From NCBI GenBank assembly GCA_036322875.1, contig AP027925.1, forward strand, positions 558,001-622,000: 64,000 bases of DNA, given 5' to 3'. Positions 37,525 through 48,077 of the stretch are shown here, piece after piece. The notes under the pieces were generated by a model. That model was not told the origin of the DNA and searched no databases. It saw only the letters and a program-made list of their open reading frames with translations. How positions within the stretch are numbered: the first letter of the stretch is position 1; every line of letters starts with the position of its first letter. Source of the DNA: Paraimprobicoccus trichonymphae (lineage in GTDB: Bacteria > Bacillota > Clostridia > Oscillospirales > Acutalibacteraceae). The position numbers and the translations under genes were made by a program.

Positions 37525-37637
37525 AAATAACTTATTATCAACCTTTTTAATTTGAAATTTTAATTAACAAAAAGTACAAACCATTCATAGTATAAAAATA
37601 TATAAAAATTAATTTTTAATATTATGGAGGGTTTTTT

Positions 37638-38528
37638 ATGCCAGAAAAATTTATAGGAATGCCAAATTTAAATAATTTAGAGACTTGCAATAATTTTAAG
37701 GAAGCAGTCTGTGTAGATGCATATAGAGTTTATGATTCTTGTGCTGATAAGGACTGTTTAGAAAATTTGCGAGTACATTTTACACCAGAAAGCCAAGCTT
37801 TTATAGATCAAGCAAACAATGTCAGAATCAGAGAAGTAGACGTAATAAATGTATATTTAGATCTAGAACCAGTGCCTTTTCAAAAAGGATTCTACTCTGT
37901 TGATATGATGTTCTGTTTCAAAGTAAGTTTAGACGTTGTAAGTACACCGTCAGGTTGCATACCAACCACAGTATCTGGGTTATGTGTATTTAACAAAAAA
38001 GTGATTTTGTACGGTAGCGAAGGAAACGTGAGAATTTACAGTTCTGATTTTGCGTTAGACGAAAATGATACACAAAATTTACCAGTAAGAAATTTACCAA
38101 AAGCTTGTGTACAAGTAGCTGATCCTATCGGACTTTCAGTAAAACTTTGTGAGATAAAAGAATGCAGTTGTTGTGATTGTTGTGAACCTTCACCATGTTG
38201 GAGAATACCATCTTGTATTTGTAAAAGATTTGGAGGAGAAATTGTAACTAATAATCAAAATGCAAAAAAAGTAGTAGCAGTAACAATCGGATTATTTACC
38301 ATAGTTCAAATAGAAAGAAATGTACAAATGTTAATTCCGGCATACGATTTTTGTATTCCTGAAAAACAATGTTCAACTTCTTCAGACAATCCTTGTGAAC
38401 TGTTCAGCAGAATAGAATTTCCAACAAACGAATTTTTTCCAACAAAGCCAAAAGAAACGGCTAAAGAATTGAATATAAATAATTTTAATAATGGATTTAA
38501 TTGTTGCGGTAAAAAAACTTGTAACTAA
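37638..38528 (+). CDS. Cysteine-rich conserved protein, possibly spore-associated
   Basis: 296 residues without a signal peptide or membrane helix. It begins with a region containing CVDAYRVYDSCADKDCLENL, and has a dense cysteine cluster near 170-195 (CSCCDCCEPSPCWRIPSCIC) and another at the C-terminus (FNCCGKKTCN). From memory, similar clostridial proteins start with the YRVYDSCxDKDCLEDLR phrase and are uncharacterised; the cysteine content would suit a cross-linked spore coat, but that is inference. GGAGG precedes the ATG. It stands alone and ends in a terminator. It lies in the accessory segment between the two IS5-type remnants. Confidence 0.75.
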   Translation: MPEKFIGMPNLNNLETCNNFKEAVCVDAYRVYDSCADKDCLENLRVHFTPESQAFIDQANNVRIREVDVINVYLDLEPVPFQKGFYSVDMMFCFKVSLDVVSTPSGCIPTTVSGLCVFNKKVILYGSEGNVRIYSSDFALDENDTQNLPVRNLPKACVQVADPIGLSVKLCEIKECSCCDCCEPSPCWRIPSCICKRFGGEIVTNNQNAKKVVAVTIGLFTIVQIERNVQMLIPAYDFCIPEKQCSTSSDNPCELFSRIEFPTNEFFPTKPKETAKELNINNFNNGFNCCGKKTCN

Positions 38529-38539
38529 AAAATAAAAAG

Positions 38540-38572
38540 ATTCTTGAAACCTAAAAATTTCAAGAATTTATT
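38540..38572 (+). terminator. Intrinsic terminator of the cysteine-rich gene
   Basis: ATTCTTGAAA and TTTCAAGAAT form a perfect 10-bp stem with an 8-base loop, then TTATT, 12 bases past the stop codon. Confidence 0.8.
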
Positions 38573-38936
38573 ACATAAAATTTCTTGATTTTTTTAAAAT
38601 TAAATAGTAGTGTAAAAAATTTTGAATTGTTTTAATTGTGTATCTAAGTAGAATTTTTATTTTTTAAACAAAAAAATATAATTACGATTCGTATCTAAAT
38701 TAGTTACACAAGTAACTTGCGATAAGCTTTTCTGTTTGCATCCCAAATGAATAAAAAGGAAGTGTTGTTAAATGAGTTTTAAAATTTATTCAGTAAATTT
38801 CTTAAAATTCGATGTTAATTTTCTTAAAAATATTGAAAAAACGCGGTGTTGCAAGAAAACTAAGTATCGTTTTTACTATTTATCCTTTCGACTCCGTTAA
38901 CATGATTTTTGCCACATGGAAATTCACTATTGGTAG
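38573..38936. other. Spacer before IS5-type copy 2
   Basis: About 360 bases. No gene, hairpin or repeat that I can support. Confidence 0.4.
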
Positions 38937-39807
38937 TTAGACCTGTCCAAAAACAAAAAAATGGTAAAATAAACAAATGAATAAGTATAAAAAATTACAA
39001 AAACAATAAGACCAAAATTTCAAATTAATCACAGGCGTCACAAAAGAAGTATTTGAAAAATGCTGAAAATCTTAAAAGAAGATTATCAATCGACACACAA
39101 AAAAGGTGGAAGGAAGGGATTTTCAGTTGAACTCAGACGCACTTGAATATTGGCGAGAATACAGAAGTATGCATTATATGGCTTTGGATTAAGAAGTACC
39201 AAAATCAACGCTATGCAAATATATAATTTGGGTGGAAGATGTTTTAAGACGGCCGAAAGAGTTCAAAATCAAAAAGATTAAAGAACGTTTTAAATCCGAT
39301 AATACTGAAAAAAATAATTTTGAAATGTTGCTCTTAGATGTCCCTGAAGTACAAACAAAAAGTATCATACTCGGGTAAAAAAAGAGGCACACAACGAAAT
39401 ATCAAATTTTAGCCAATGTAAAAACACGTGAAATACTTGATGTTTTTAATGCAATCGGCGCAACACACGATTTTGTAATATTTAAAAATTCTTTAGCCAA
39501 AATACTCGGGAAAGAAGCTAAAATTTATGCAGATAAGGGGTATCAAGGAATTCAAAAATTTTTTCCGAATGCTAAAATACCAAAAAAGCTACAAAAAATC
39601 ATCCTCTCACTGAAGAAAAAATCATTGAAAATAAGCTTTTAGCACAAAAAAGAATCACAGTTGAACACATTAATAGGGAAATAAAAATATTTAAAATTTG
39701 TAAAGAAATTTACAGAAACAAAGTAAAAATGGGTTTACTCAGGGTCAAATTAATTGCAAGTTTTGCATAATCATAAGTTGGGTTTTTGAGTTTAGAAACA
39801 GGTCTAA
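38937..39807 (+). mobile_element. Decayed IS5-type insertion sequence, copy 2
   Basis: Same element and orientation as at 28521, with perfect ends TTAGACCTGT and ACAGGTCTAA. It retains the ADKGYQGIQK motif of the DDE domain that copy 1 has lost, but has frameshifts and the same TAA after YMALD, so the shared stop predates duplication or was copied with it. Not functional. Confidence 0.88.
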
Positions 39808-40129
39808 TGTAACTGCCTAGCTATAAATTTTCATGGATAATAATTCTAATTTATTAAGAATTTTAATCTCGGTTCTATTTTTTTCCATTAATTTTTTAAT
39901 TTTTTCAAGTGATTTTCTCCGTTTTCTTACTAACACTATATTTTTATCCGCCGATATTTTTGAAAATTTGCTACAAAAAAATACACTCAAGGTATTAAAA
40001 ATCAAAACAATTGTGAACAGTTGATTTTAAATTTTGTGATAAGTAAAATATTTACTTCAGAATTTTGTCATATATGAAAAATTTTTGGAATAAATATTTT
40101 AAAATAAATATAAATTTGGAGGATATATT
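39808..40129. other. Spacer upstream of the LysM gene
   Basis: About 320 bases with no recognisable gene; overlapping 60-codon frames on both strands look like chance in AT-rich DNA. Confidence 0.4.
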
Positions 40130-40615
40130 ATGGAAAATTCTGATTTTTATACGGTTTTAAAAGGTGATACTTTGTGTAATATAGCGAAGAAATTTTTGGG
40201 AGATACTGATAGATTTCAAGAAATAATGATGTTAAATAATTTGGAAGATGAAAATGTGTACCCAGGTCAAACACTTAGACTACCAAAAAATCAATGCTCA
40301 GGTGATATTTTATACAAAGTAAAAAGCGGAGACAGTCTTTGGGATATAGCTCAAAGATTTTTAGGCAATGGAAAAAAATTTAAACAGATAATAAAGTTAA
40401 ATAAACTTACAACAGATATGTTATATCCAGGTCAAATTTTGAAAATTCCTACGGAAATACCATCAAATACTATTTATACAGTAAAAAAAGGAGACACACT
40501 TTGGAAAATATCTCAAAATTTTTTTGGTGATGGATCTAAATACGCTGATTTATTAGCTCTAAATAATTTGCCAAATGACAAAATAAAAGTTGGTCAAAAA
40601 CTAAAAATTAATTAA
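40130..40615 (+). CDS. Triple LysM-domain protein
   Basis: 161 residues made almost wholly of three LysM domains (YTVLKGDTLCNIAKKFLGD ~7-50; YKVKSGDSLWDIAQRFLG ~61-105; YTVKKGDTLWKISQNFFG ~114-160). There is no signal peptide or membrane segment, so it acts inside the cell, in the spore (SafA-like coat morphogenesis) or as part of a phage-tail-like particle, where LysM proteins link tube and baseplate. GGAGG lies about 8 bases before the ATG. The presence of a baseplate and a PAAR-like protein in the window makes the last option worth testing, but the genes are not adjacent. Confidence 0.85.
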   Translation: MENSDFYTVLKGDTLCNIAKKFLGDTDRFQEIMMLNNLEDENVYPGQTLRLPKNQCSGDILYKVKSGDSLWDIAQRFLGNGKKFKQIIKLNKLTTDMLYPGQILKIPTEIPSNTIYTVKKGDTLWKISQNFFGDGSKYADLLALNNLPNDKIKVGQKLKIN

Positions 40616-40885
40616 ATGTAGCATATTTTAAATTTAACTCTATCAATTTTGCATATAATGTTATAAATGTATCTAATTTAATAGTTCCAAACCACATATC
40701 CTATTAATATATATTCGCAATTATCGGCGAACAAAGCATCTTTGTCCGTCTCGTGAAATTTACCTTATTTCATTATTCCGACATTTAAAATTAATTGTTT
40801 TTAGATTTCAAAAATTAATTTGGTTTACATTTTTTTAACATTTTTTGTTCATTTGTAAAATCATGGTTATAATGTTTTTTTAATT

Positions 40886-42408
40886 TTATCGTGACCAATA
40901 TTTTCTATCCAAATTTCTATATTGTATAGCCTCTGAAATATGTATATTTAAAATATTTTCACTTCCGTCTAAATCAGCTATAGTTCTTGATATTTTCAAA
41001 ATTCTATCATAGGCACGAGCTGATAAACTTAATGCATCAAAAGATTTTTTTAATAAAGATTTCGATTTATCTGTTAATTTGCAAAATCCTTGAATTAAGT
41101 CTGGAGTTATTTCTGAATTCGATTTTATTTTTAAATTTTTGTACCTGTTAGTTTGAATTTATCTTGCATTGTCTACTCTTTTTTTAATTTCTTCAGAAGT
41201 TTCATTTCCAGAATTGTCAGAAGAAATACTTTCAAATTTAACAGCAGGAACTTCTATATGTAAATCTATTCTATCTAGCAAAGGTCCAGATATTCTAGAT
41301 AAATATTTAGAAACAATTATTTCTGAACAAGTACAACTTCTTGTAGGATGTCCAAAATATCCGCAGGGGCATGGGTTCATAGCTACCACTAAAATTACCG
41401 AACAATAGTAGACTGAACTCTAGAAATAGTTATTTGACCTTCTTCAATAGGTTGTCTTAAAGTTTTCAGTATAATTTTAGGAAATTCAGGTAATTCGTCC
41501 AAAAATAAAACTCCATTGTGAGCTAAAGATATTTTACCAGGTCTTGGGATACTTCCACCGCCAGATAAACCCATAGCTGAAATTGTGTGATGTGGCGCTC
41601 TGAACGGCTTATTTATTATCAAAGGAGATTCTTTTGAAATTAAGCCTGAAATAGAATAAATTTTTGTAGTTTCTAGAATTTCTTCAAAAGTCATATCTGG
41701 TAGTATGCTTGAAATTCTTTTGGCAAGCATACTTTTTCCTGAACCTGGTGGGGACCTATTAGCAAAATATTATGGCCACCCGCTGCAGCAATTTCTAAAG
41801 CTCTTTTTACATCAAATTGTCCTTTTACTTGTGAAAAATTTAATAAACTTTTTTCTTTGCTTCTTATTATTTCTGTCTTTTCTTGAGACTTTATTATATT
41901 TTTCTTGTTAATATGATTTATAAAATCTTTTACATTTTTAATAGGAAATACAGAGATCCCGTCTATTATTGCACCTTCATAAGCGTTATCACACGGCAAA
42001 AATATGTTTTTAAATCCAAGTTCTTTAGATTTTATAACCATAGGCAAAATTCCGTTTATCTTATTTAAATCTCCCGAAAGAGACAGCTCCACCTATAAAA
42101 ACGGAATCACTCAAATCAACACTTATTTGTTTACTAGATTTTAATATAGCTATTAAAATTGGAAGATCATAGATAGGACCGATTTTTTTAACATCAGCAG
42201 GAGCTAAATTAGCAGTGATTCTTGCCACAGGATAATCAAATTTACAATTTTTTAGGGCTGATCTGACTCTATCGCGAGACTCTTTTACAGAAACATCAGG
42301 AAGTCCAACCACTTCGAAAGCCGGAAGACCTACAGAAATATCAACTTCTACTTTAACCAAATAGGCGTCCATTCCTACAATTCCCATACTATTTATTATT
42401 TCAACCAT
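40886..42408 (-). pseudogene. comM: Broken Mg-chelatase-like competence protein ComM/YifB
   Basis: The full order of a ComM protein can be read: MVEIINSMGIVGMDAYLVKVE and LPAFEVVGLPDVSVKESRDRV (42061-42408), AAA+ core with GPxGxGKSMLAKR spread over two frames, then RAPHHTISAMGLSGGG, LFLDELPEF, MNPCPCGYFGHP and the C-terminal lid down to YRNLDRKYWSR. Frameshifts occur near 42085, 41725 and 41392, and a stop (TAA, probably from CAA) near 41160. ComM is a branch-migration helicase for natural transformation; its loss fits an isolated lifestyle. Confidence 0.88.
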
Positions 42409-42498
42409 TTTTTAAACATCTCCATAAAAAAACTACACAATAATATCATTTTATTATACAATATTATCATAAAATTTAAAAATGTAAAATAAATTTTT

Positions 42499-43248
42499 TT
42501 ATAAATTAAATCTAAAAGTCATATCTTTAGGGAGTTCTTTTGATAAATCAACCTTAAACTTTTTAATTTCCTCATCAATTTTTAAACAGAAAACTAAATT
42601 TTTTCTTTTCATAAAAAAATTACTGTATGGTAAAACAGTTTTTCCAAGATTATCAGTCTCTAAATCCCAGAGAATTTTAAATTTTCCACCAGATTCTATT
42701 TTATTTTGTGCGGGTTCTTTTAATAAATAACAGTTTTTTATTATATCATAACCATCAAAAGGCAATTTAGTTTTTACTTCGTTTAAAAAGTATATATAAT
42801 CCTGATATAAAAGTTTAGTATCTAGTTCTTGAATGTTCATAAATACTTCCCGTGAATCTTTTTCTATTGGATTAGCTAATTTTAAAAAATTTAAATTATT
42901 TTCTTGTTCTAATATTATTTTCTGATTTTTTAAATTCTTTGTATGAAATTCGAATTTTAAACTATCTCTTAAAAAAGGACTATCTATACTGTAAAAAATT
43001 TTCTGTTTTATAATTACTATTCCGTTTTCTTCGGTTTCTATCTTTATTTCTTTGTCTTTAAATCCTGGGCAAATTATATTTATCTTATATTCGCTGGGTT
43101 CTAAATCATAAAAAACACAATATCCATCATCTTTTATGACAAAATCAAAAAAATTTTCATTTAAAAATATAGTAGCATTCCTTATTATTTGTTTTGAAAA
43201 AGCATTTATTAATAAAATAGCTAAATTTGTCCTGTGAAGTAATCTCAT
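42499..43248 (-). CDS. Unknown protein with carboxypeptidase-regulatory-like N-terminal domain
   Basis: 249 residues from ATG 43248, chosen because AAGGTG lies 4-6 bases upstream; frames from further upstream have no ribosome binding site. The first 80 residues read like a small beta-sandwich of the kind that decorates other proteins (ATIFLNENFFDFVIKDDGY, YDLEPSEYKINIICPGF). The remainder is unrecognised. No signal peptide is certain: the start has a moderately hydrophobic patch (NLAILLINAF). It is next to the phage terminase remnant, so a phage or injection-system accessory is possible. Confidence 0.6.
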   Translation of the reverse strand: MRLLHRTNLAILLINAFSKQIIRNATIFLNENFFDFVIKDDGYCVFYDLEPSEYKINIICPGFKDKEIKIETEENGIVIIKQKIFYSIDSPFLRDSLKFEFHTKNLKNQKIILEQENNLNFLKLANPIEKDSREVFMNIQELDTKLLYQDYIYFLNEVKTKLPFDGYDIIKNCYLLKEPAQNKIESGGKFKILWDLETDNLGKTVLPYSNFFMKRKNLVFCLKIDEEIKKFKVDLSKELPKDMTFRFNL

Positions 43249-43987
43249 GAAGCACCTTCTTGCAAAATAATCTATATTTAATAAAATTTTCATTATGATT
43301 GATATCGGCATTACTCAAAAGAAATTAAAATTTTTAGTGCAAATATTTTAGTAAACATAACAATAAAATGTTATTGTATCACAATATTCAATTCTAAACA
43401 ATTTTACGTATAAACCATTACCCACGATTAATTATACTTGTTTAAAAAATAAATCTTTAAAAATTATAAATACCTATAGCTCGCGTTTTTAGATATTTTA
43501 GAATTTTAAATCTTTTTTATAGAGAAAAAAGCGAGAAAATCGCCAATATTAAATAAGTACCGAGGGGCTCATGGAGATTCGTGCTTGAAATGAAATTTAT
43601 GTAAGACGGGATCGAATTGTAATGGATGTTGAACCAAAAATCTTCGCAAAGTAGAGAGTTAAGATCTATTTGTATTTTTAATTTTGTTAATATATAAAAT
43701 CGAAAATCATCTAATTTGAAATTTTCGGTTCCATTTTACAAATTTTATTTTACATTTTTAAACTTGTTACTCCATTTATTTCAAAGTGTGATAAAACCGC
43801 ATCATTTAGGTTGCGGATGGAAGCACTCCCTATCGCTTTCAAAAAAAAGCTATGAATTAATTGAGCAGCATTTTTGATAACTGTATCTGAAATATTCACA
43901 ATGAAGCTAATATAACTTCTCATCCCATTGTTATGAGCATAACTATTTATGCGGTTTTTAGAAAAATTATATTTTGGGCGCTGTTTT
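43249..43987. other. Spacer with possible decayed gene
   Basis: About 740 bases downstream of the terminase remnant. An 84-codon minus frame (43750-44004) overlaps the terminase end and has no known domain; it may be a remnant of the next phage gene. Otherwise nothing is supported. Confidence 0.35.
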
Positions 43988-45234
43988 CTATATTGACATC
44001 GCAAAAAATGGTTCGTATTCCATTAGTAAAATACTAGAAACGAAATATCTTATATCGTCCATGGCATGATCATTTTCTTTTATTGGTATGTCTCTGGTTT
44101 CGTTTTCTTTCCATCTGTACGAAGAAAATTCTCTTATAGAACTTTTGCAAGTTTTGCAAATTTTTATAGAATTATTTTTCAAAGCAGTAGAAACTTCTCT
44201 AATTCCATCTATAACATTATTTTTAGCTGGAATAATATTCTTAAATTTTCCATATTTTTTTTATAAGAGTTATAAAACTGCTGGCTGAAGGATCTATAGT
44301 AATATAATTTATATATTTATTTTCTGTTAAATTTAATAAATTTTCATAATGTTCTTGATCTGTAAGAGTTTTGTTTTCAATTTTAGAATTATAATAATAT
44401 TCTTTTATTCTGTACCAAATGTTATTATTTTCACCCCAAAGACCACATGAAATAGGATTTATTATACCGTAGCCACAAGAAACAGCATATTTATCAAAAA
44501 TATCTGGAACTTCACAAAAATTATTTTTATCGATCATATCTGGATAAACTAAACCTTACGTAGCAGTCCATTTACCTTCGATAAATCTCTGATAAAAAGT
44601 GCCTGAATATAAATTTTCATATCTAGATATAATTTTCTTAGATAAACTAGGATTATCAGTAATTTTGAAATTTAAATAAAAGCAATTTTTTTGATTTTTA
44701 TTACAAATCCAATGTTTATAAAATCAATGTCCTGGATATTCAGGATTACAATTAAACCAAAATTTAGAACCTTTTACAGAACATCTAGCTATTGCTTGTT
44801 CCACAAAAGATCTTGGCATTAAAGCAACTTCATCAAATAATATTCCTGAAAGTGTTATACCTTGTATTAAGCTCGAAGAAGACTCATCTTTTCCACTAAA
44901 CAAATAAAAAGTATTAAATTTATCATTGCAATAAATATTTAATATATTTTCAGATAATTTAAATTTACAAATAAACCCAATTTCAGATAAAACACCAGTT
45001 AATGGAACTACTAAATTTCTTTTTAAAGATTTTATAATTTTTCCACACAAAGCAAAATAAGAATTATTAAATCTATAAAAATTCCATAAAATAAAACTTA
45101 GCGACATACAAATAGTTTTACCGCTTCTTAATAGCACCATCACAAATGATAGCATCTTTATTTTCGTAAATACTATTTTCATACCACCAAGTTAAAACTT
45201 TAATTTGTTTTTCTGAAAAAATATCAAATTTCAT
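43988..45234 (-). pseudogene. Broken PBSX-family phage terminase large subunit
   Basis: Starts at ATG 45234 (MKFDIFSEKQIKVLTWWYEN). Readable parts: the ATP-binding RSGKTICMSLSFILW, CGKIIKSLKRN, GKDESSSSLIQGITLSG, LFDEVALMPRSFVEQA (Walker B), FWFNCNPEYPGH, then across a TGA FYKHW, YSGTFYQRFIEGKW, across a TAA GLVYPDM, CGYGIINPISCGLWG, DPSASSFI and KENDHAMDDIRYFV at the end. Two nonsense codons and at least two frameshifts inactivate it. Portal and capsid genes are not recognised nearby, so this is an isolated prophage relic. Confidence 0.85.
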
Positions 45235-45322
45235 ATTAAATATTTCCAATTTTATTTATCAAGCTACTAGTGGCTATTTAGGTATATTTCTAATTTTACT
45301 TAAATCACCCTTTCAATATGTA

Positions 45323-46193
45323 TCAAAAAAACATTAAAACTGATATTGGAACGTCTCCTGTTATTTTGTAACTGTTTTTCGGATTAGCACCAGTATATGG
45401 TTCAAGTTTATTATTTTTGAATTGATAACTGTTGTGCGGATTAGCGCCAAAACATGGCTCAATTTTACCGCTTTCAGCTTTAGGTTTTGGTTCTGGTTTT
45501 GGTTTTGCTGCTTTTTCAAGAGTAAAACTTTGGTTTTGTACATAACCATGATATGACTCACTTTCTTCGCTTGTGCTATCTGTTTCGTTTGCTCGCTCTT
45601 GTGCTAGTCTTTCCACATATTCATGTTGTGCTTTCATTTCTCTAGTACTTTCAATTCTTCGTAAAACTAGTTCTTCTCTTTCGCGATTCTGTTTTATGTA
45701 ATTTGAATATTCCTGACGTATTTCTGCATAATCCATTGCCATAAATAACTTGGCAGCTAATTGTATCTGAGATTCAGCTCCAAATGGAAAATTTAAAATA
45801 ACTGTTGGTTCCGGATTTTTTTTATGTTTACAGAAGTTTGTCTTTGAGAAATATTCATAAGTCTTTGTCCAACTTTTAATGTCCCCCTCTGGATGTTCGT
45901 ACATATCATAATGAGATTGTATAAATTCGAAAAATTTAAATCTTTTTATTGATTGGCAATAAGAAATTGTTCCATCATTTATATATATATATGAGCTCCT
46001 TCCATATGCTCATTATCTATAAAAATTATGACAAGTACTGGGTTTTTCTTCTGCAAATAGGTTTGTTTTCATTTTTTGTATCGCAATCAAAATTAAGCCA
46101 CATTTCTTTATGGTTGTCACGACAAAAAATTCTAAATAAAGGTTTTTCTTTTTCAATGTAAGTAGTGGTATAAGTATAATTAAAAATCGGCAT
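45323..46193 (-). pseudogene. Frameshifted unknown protein with AT-dinucleotide tract
   Basis: An N-terminal part from ATG 46193 (MPIFNYTYTTTYIEKEKPLF), a middle part (VIIFIDNEHMEGAHIYI) and a long C-terminal part (45323-45904, MYEHPEGDIKSWTKTYEYF) are in three frames. The second junction is an (AT)6 tract near 45980; changing it by one AT unit would restore the frame there. The last part is charged and helical, then Lys/Pro-rich (KPKPEPKPKAE), with two copies of a G-A-N-P-x-N-S-Y repeat at the end. Family not recognised. The 193-codon final frame could still be translated but lacks a clear ribosome binding site. Confidence 0.6.
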
Positions 46194-46255
46194 TTTACAT
46201 ATACAATATGATAAACAATTTAATATATCAGTACAAATTTTATAATCTGGTGTTA

Positions 46256-46510
46256 TTACTTTTTTTTCTCAAATAAAAAGCTTACTTCAAAATTTTTACT
46301 TTTTTCATAAATAGCTGTACCAGTATCTTTATTTCTAAATTCCCAAACAATTTCGCCTTTTCTAATTTCATTTGTGTCTGTGTCTACTATATATACAACT
46401 CCCCCTTGAGGGTTTCTAACTTCAATGGGTAATGCAAAAACATTAGTACCAGTAAATATTAAAGCTGCAATAAATGACTTAAACTTTAATTTTTTTCTAA
46501 TTATCAACAA
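46256..46510 (-). CDS. Small secreted protein, unknown function
   Basis: 84 residues with a signal peptide (MLIIRKKLKFKSFIAALIF, likely cleavage after VFA) and a short mature part of about 57 residues (LPIEVRNPQGGVVYIVDTDT). The start is TTG with AAGGA 5 bases upstream. No known domain; one of several small exported proteins in this window. Confidence 0.6.
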   Translation of the reverse strand: MLIIRKKLKFKSFIAALIFTGTNVFALPIEVRNPQGGVVYIVDTDTNEIRKGEIVWEFRNKDTGTAIYEKSKNFEVSFLFEKKK

Positions 46511-46859
46511 AATAATCCTTATAATTTAAATTTATCTATTTATATTAAAGGCCTCTGTAATTTATGCAAAAATTTGCTCTACATATAAATTTTTCTCAAA
46601 TTTTAAAAATTTTTGAGATAAAAAACCTAATAATTTCTTAATTATATTATAAAAAATATTATGTTAAAGTTAAGTTTATGATTAGAAGCTGTTTATTTAA
46701 AATAAAATTTGATATAATGAAATTACCAAAATAACAAATAAAAAAATCCAGTGATTTCTTCAATTTTTTCGACAAAAACGGCAATGTATCCAAAATATAT
46801 AACAACAGAATATCGAGAAATTTAGCCTACAAGAGAATAAAAACATATAAAGTGTTGTT
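46511..46859. other. AT-rich spacer
   Basis: About 350 bases. A hairpin-forming stretch (CTCAAA ... TTTGAG, near 46595-46617) is the only structure seen; no gene. Confidence 0.4.
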
Positions 46860-47597
46860 TTAAATTTTGATTATAGAAACAGTAATATTATCATTTCCAC
46901 CAAGATTTTTAGCAGTATTTATAAGTTCATATGCTATAAATTTTAAACCATTATTCTTGTTTTTTAAAAAAATTTCAAATATAATATTATCGTCTAGATA
47001 ATTAGTAAGTCCATCTGTGCAGAGCATTATATTATTATCTTCTTCAACTTTTATTTCTAGAAAGTCTGGTGAAACATCTTTATTTATACCTAAAGCTTTG
47101 GTTATAATATTTTTTCTGCAGTTATTCCTGGCTTGATGTTTTGTTAGTTTGCCTATATTTACTAATTCTTGAACTACTGAATGATCAGTAGTCAATTGTT
47201 TTATTTCGAAATCGTCTATTAAATAGGCCCTACTATCGCCTAAGTGCGAAATGTACAAATCTTTTTCGTGAATTATAGCAATTACAATGGTAGTTCCCAT
47301 ACCTAAAAAATATCTATCATTTTTGGATAATTCGTATATTTTTTCATTAGCAAATCTTATGGAGTCAATATGTAAATCTTTTATATTATTTCTATATTTT
47401 TCGAAATTTGCCATGAAATATTCAAAAACGCTTTCAGATGCTATTTTACTAGCAATTTCTCCACAGCGTCCCCCTCCTATACCATCACACACAATAGTCC
47501 AAGCAACTTGATTGCTATTACTCAAATAACTTTTAAAACTATCTTGATTTTCAGTTCTGACCATACCAATATCAGTTTTGTTATAAATTTTTATCAC
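46860..47597 (-). CDS. prpC: PP2C-type serine/threonine protein phosphatase
   Basis: Removes phosphate from Ser/Thr of proteins, in Firmicutes usually opposing the PASTA kinase PrkC. The 245 residues hold the metal-binding motifs RTENQD (14-19), VCDGIGGG (36-43, with Asp38), SHLGDSRAYL, CTDGLTNYL and GGNDNITV near the C-terminus. No membrane segment. The gene stands alone; prkC, rlmN and rsgA, typical neighbours, are not in the window. Confidence 0.93.
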   Translation of the reverse strand: MIKIYNKTDIGMVRTENQDSFKSYLSNSNQVAWTIVCDGIGGGRCGEIASKIASESVFEYFMANFEKYRNNIKDLHIDSIRFANEKIYELSKNDRYFLGMGTTIVIAIIHEKDLYISHLGDSRAYLIDDFEIKQLTTDHSVVQELVNIGKLTKHQARNNCRKNIITKALGINKDVSPDFLEIKVEEDNNIMLCTDGLTNYLDDNIIFEIFLKNKNNGLKFIAYELINTAKNLGGNDNITVSIIKI

Positions 47598-48077
47598 TGT
47601 TTTTCTCCTTGTATTAATGAGAATTCATTTTATTGTATAGTAAAATTACATAATATGTCAAGTTATTATTTTAACTGGTTGTAAAATAAATATTTGGTGT
47701 TTTTATAGAAATTAAGAAAAATCTAACTTCGCGAAGATAATGCATATCTATAATAATATATGATAAAAATATTGTCTTGGAAATACATATATTAAATGAC
47801 TAAAAATTTCAAGATACATTTTAAAATGTACCATATAAAATAAATCAGATTGGAAAAACTTGAAAAATCAGACGAGAGCTGTATCATAGATTGAAATTAC
47901 AAAAATCAAAAATTAAATATCAAAAAATAAGTGCAAAGAATTTGCACATCCTAAATATTGTTTTTAAAAAAAACTCATAATATAATATATTAAAGTTAAT
48001 TTATCTTATGTAAATAATATAAACCATAATTTTAGCGTTTTTTTGTAATAAAATTTAACACTTCGAAAGGATTTTTT
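47598..48077. other. Divergent spacer between the phosphatase and yfhO
   Basis: 480 bases between divergent genes, so promoters for both should lie here. I see AT-rich -10-like boxes (e.g. TATAAT near 47983) but cannot assign any with confidence. Confidence 0.35.

Noticed and set aside
43750..44004. 84-codon minus frame after the terminase
   Set aside because: Overlaps the terminase end and shows no phage domain; support is too weak for a gene call.
43988..45234. TGA read as tryptophan (alternative genetic code) in the terminase
   Set aside because: One TGA does sit at a Trp position, but TAA also interrupts the gene, there are frameshifts, and gerAB and gerAC use TGA as their normal stop.
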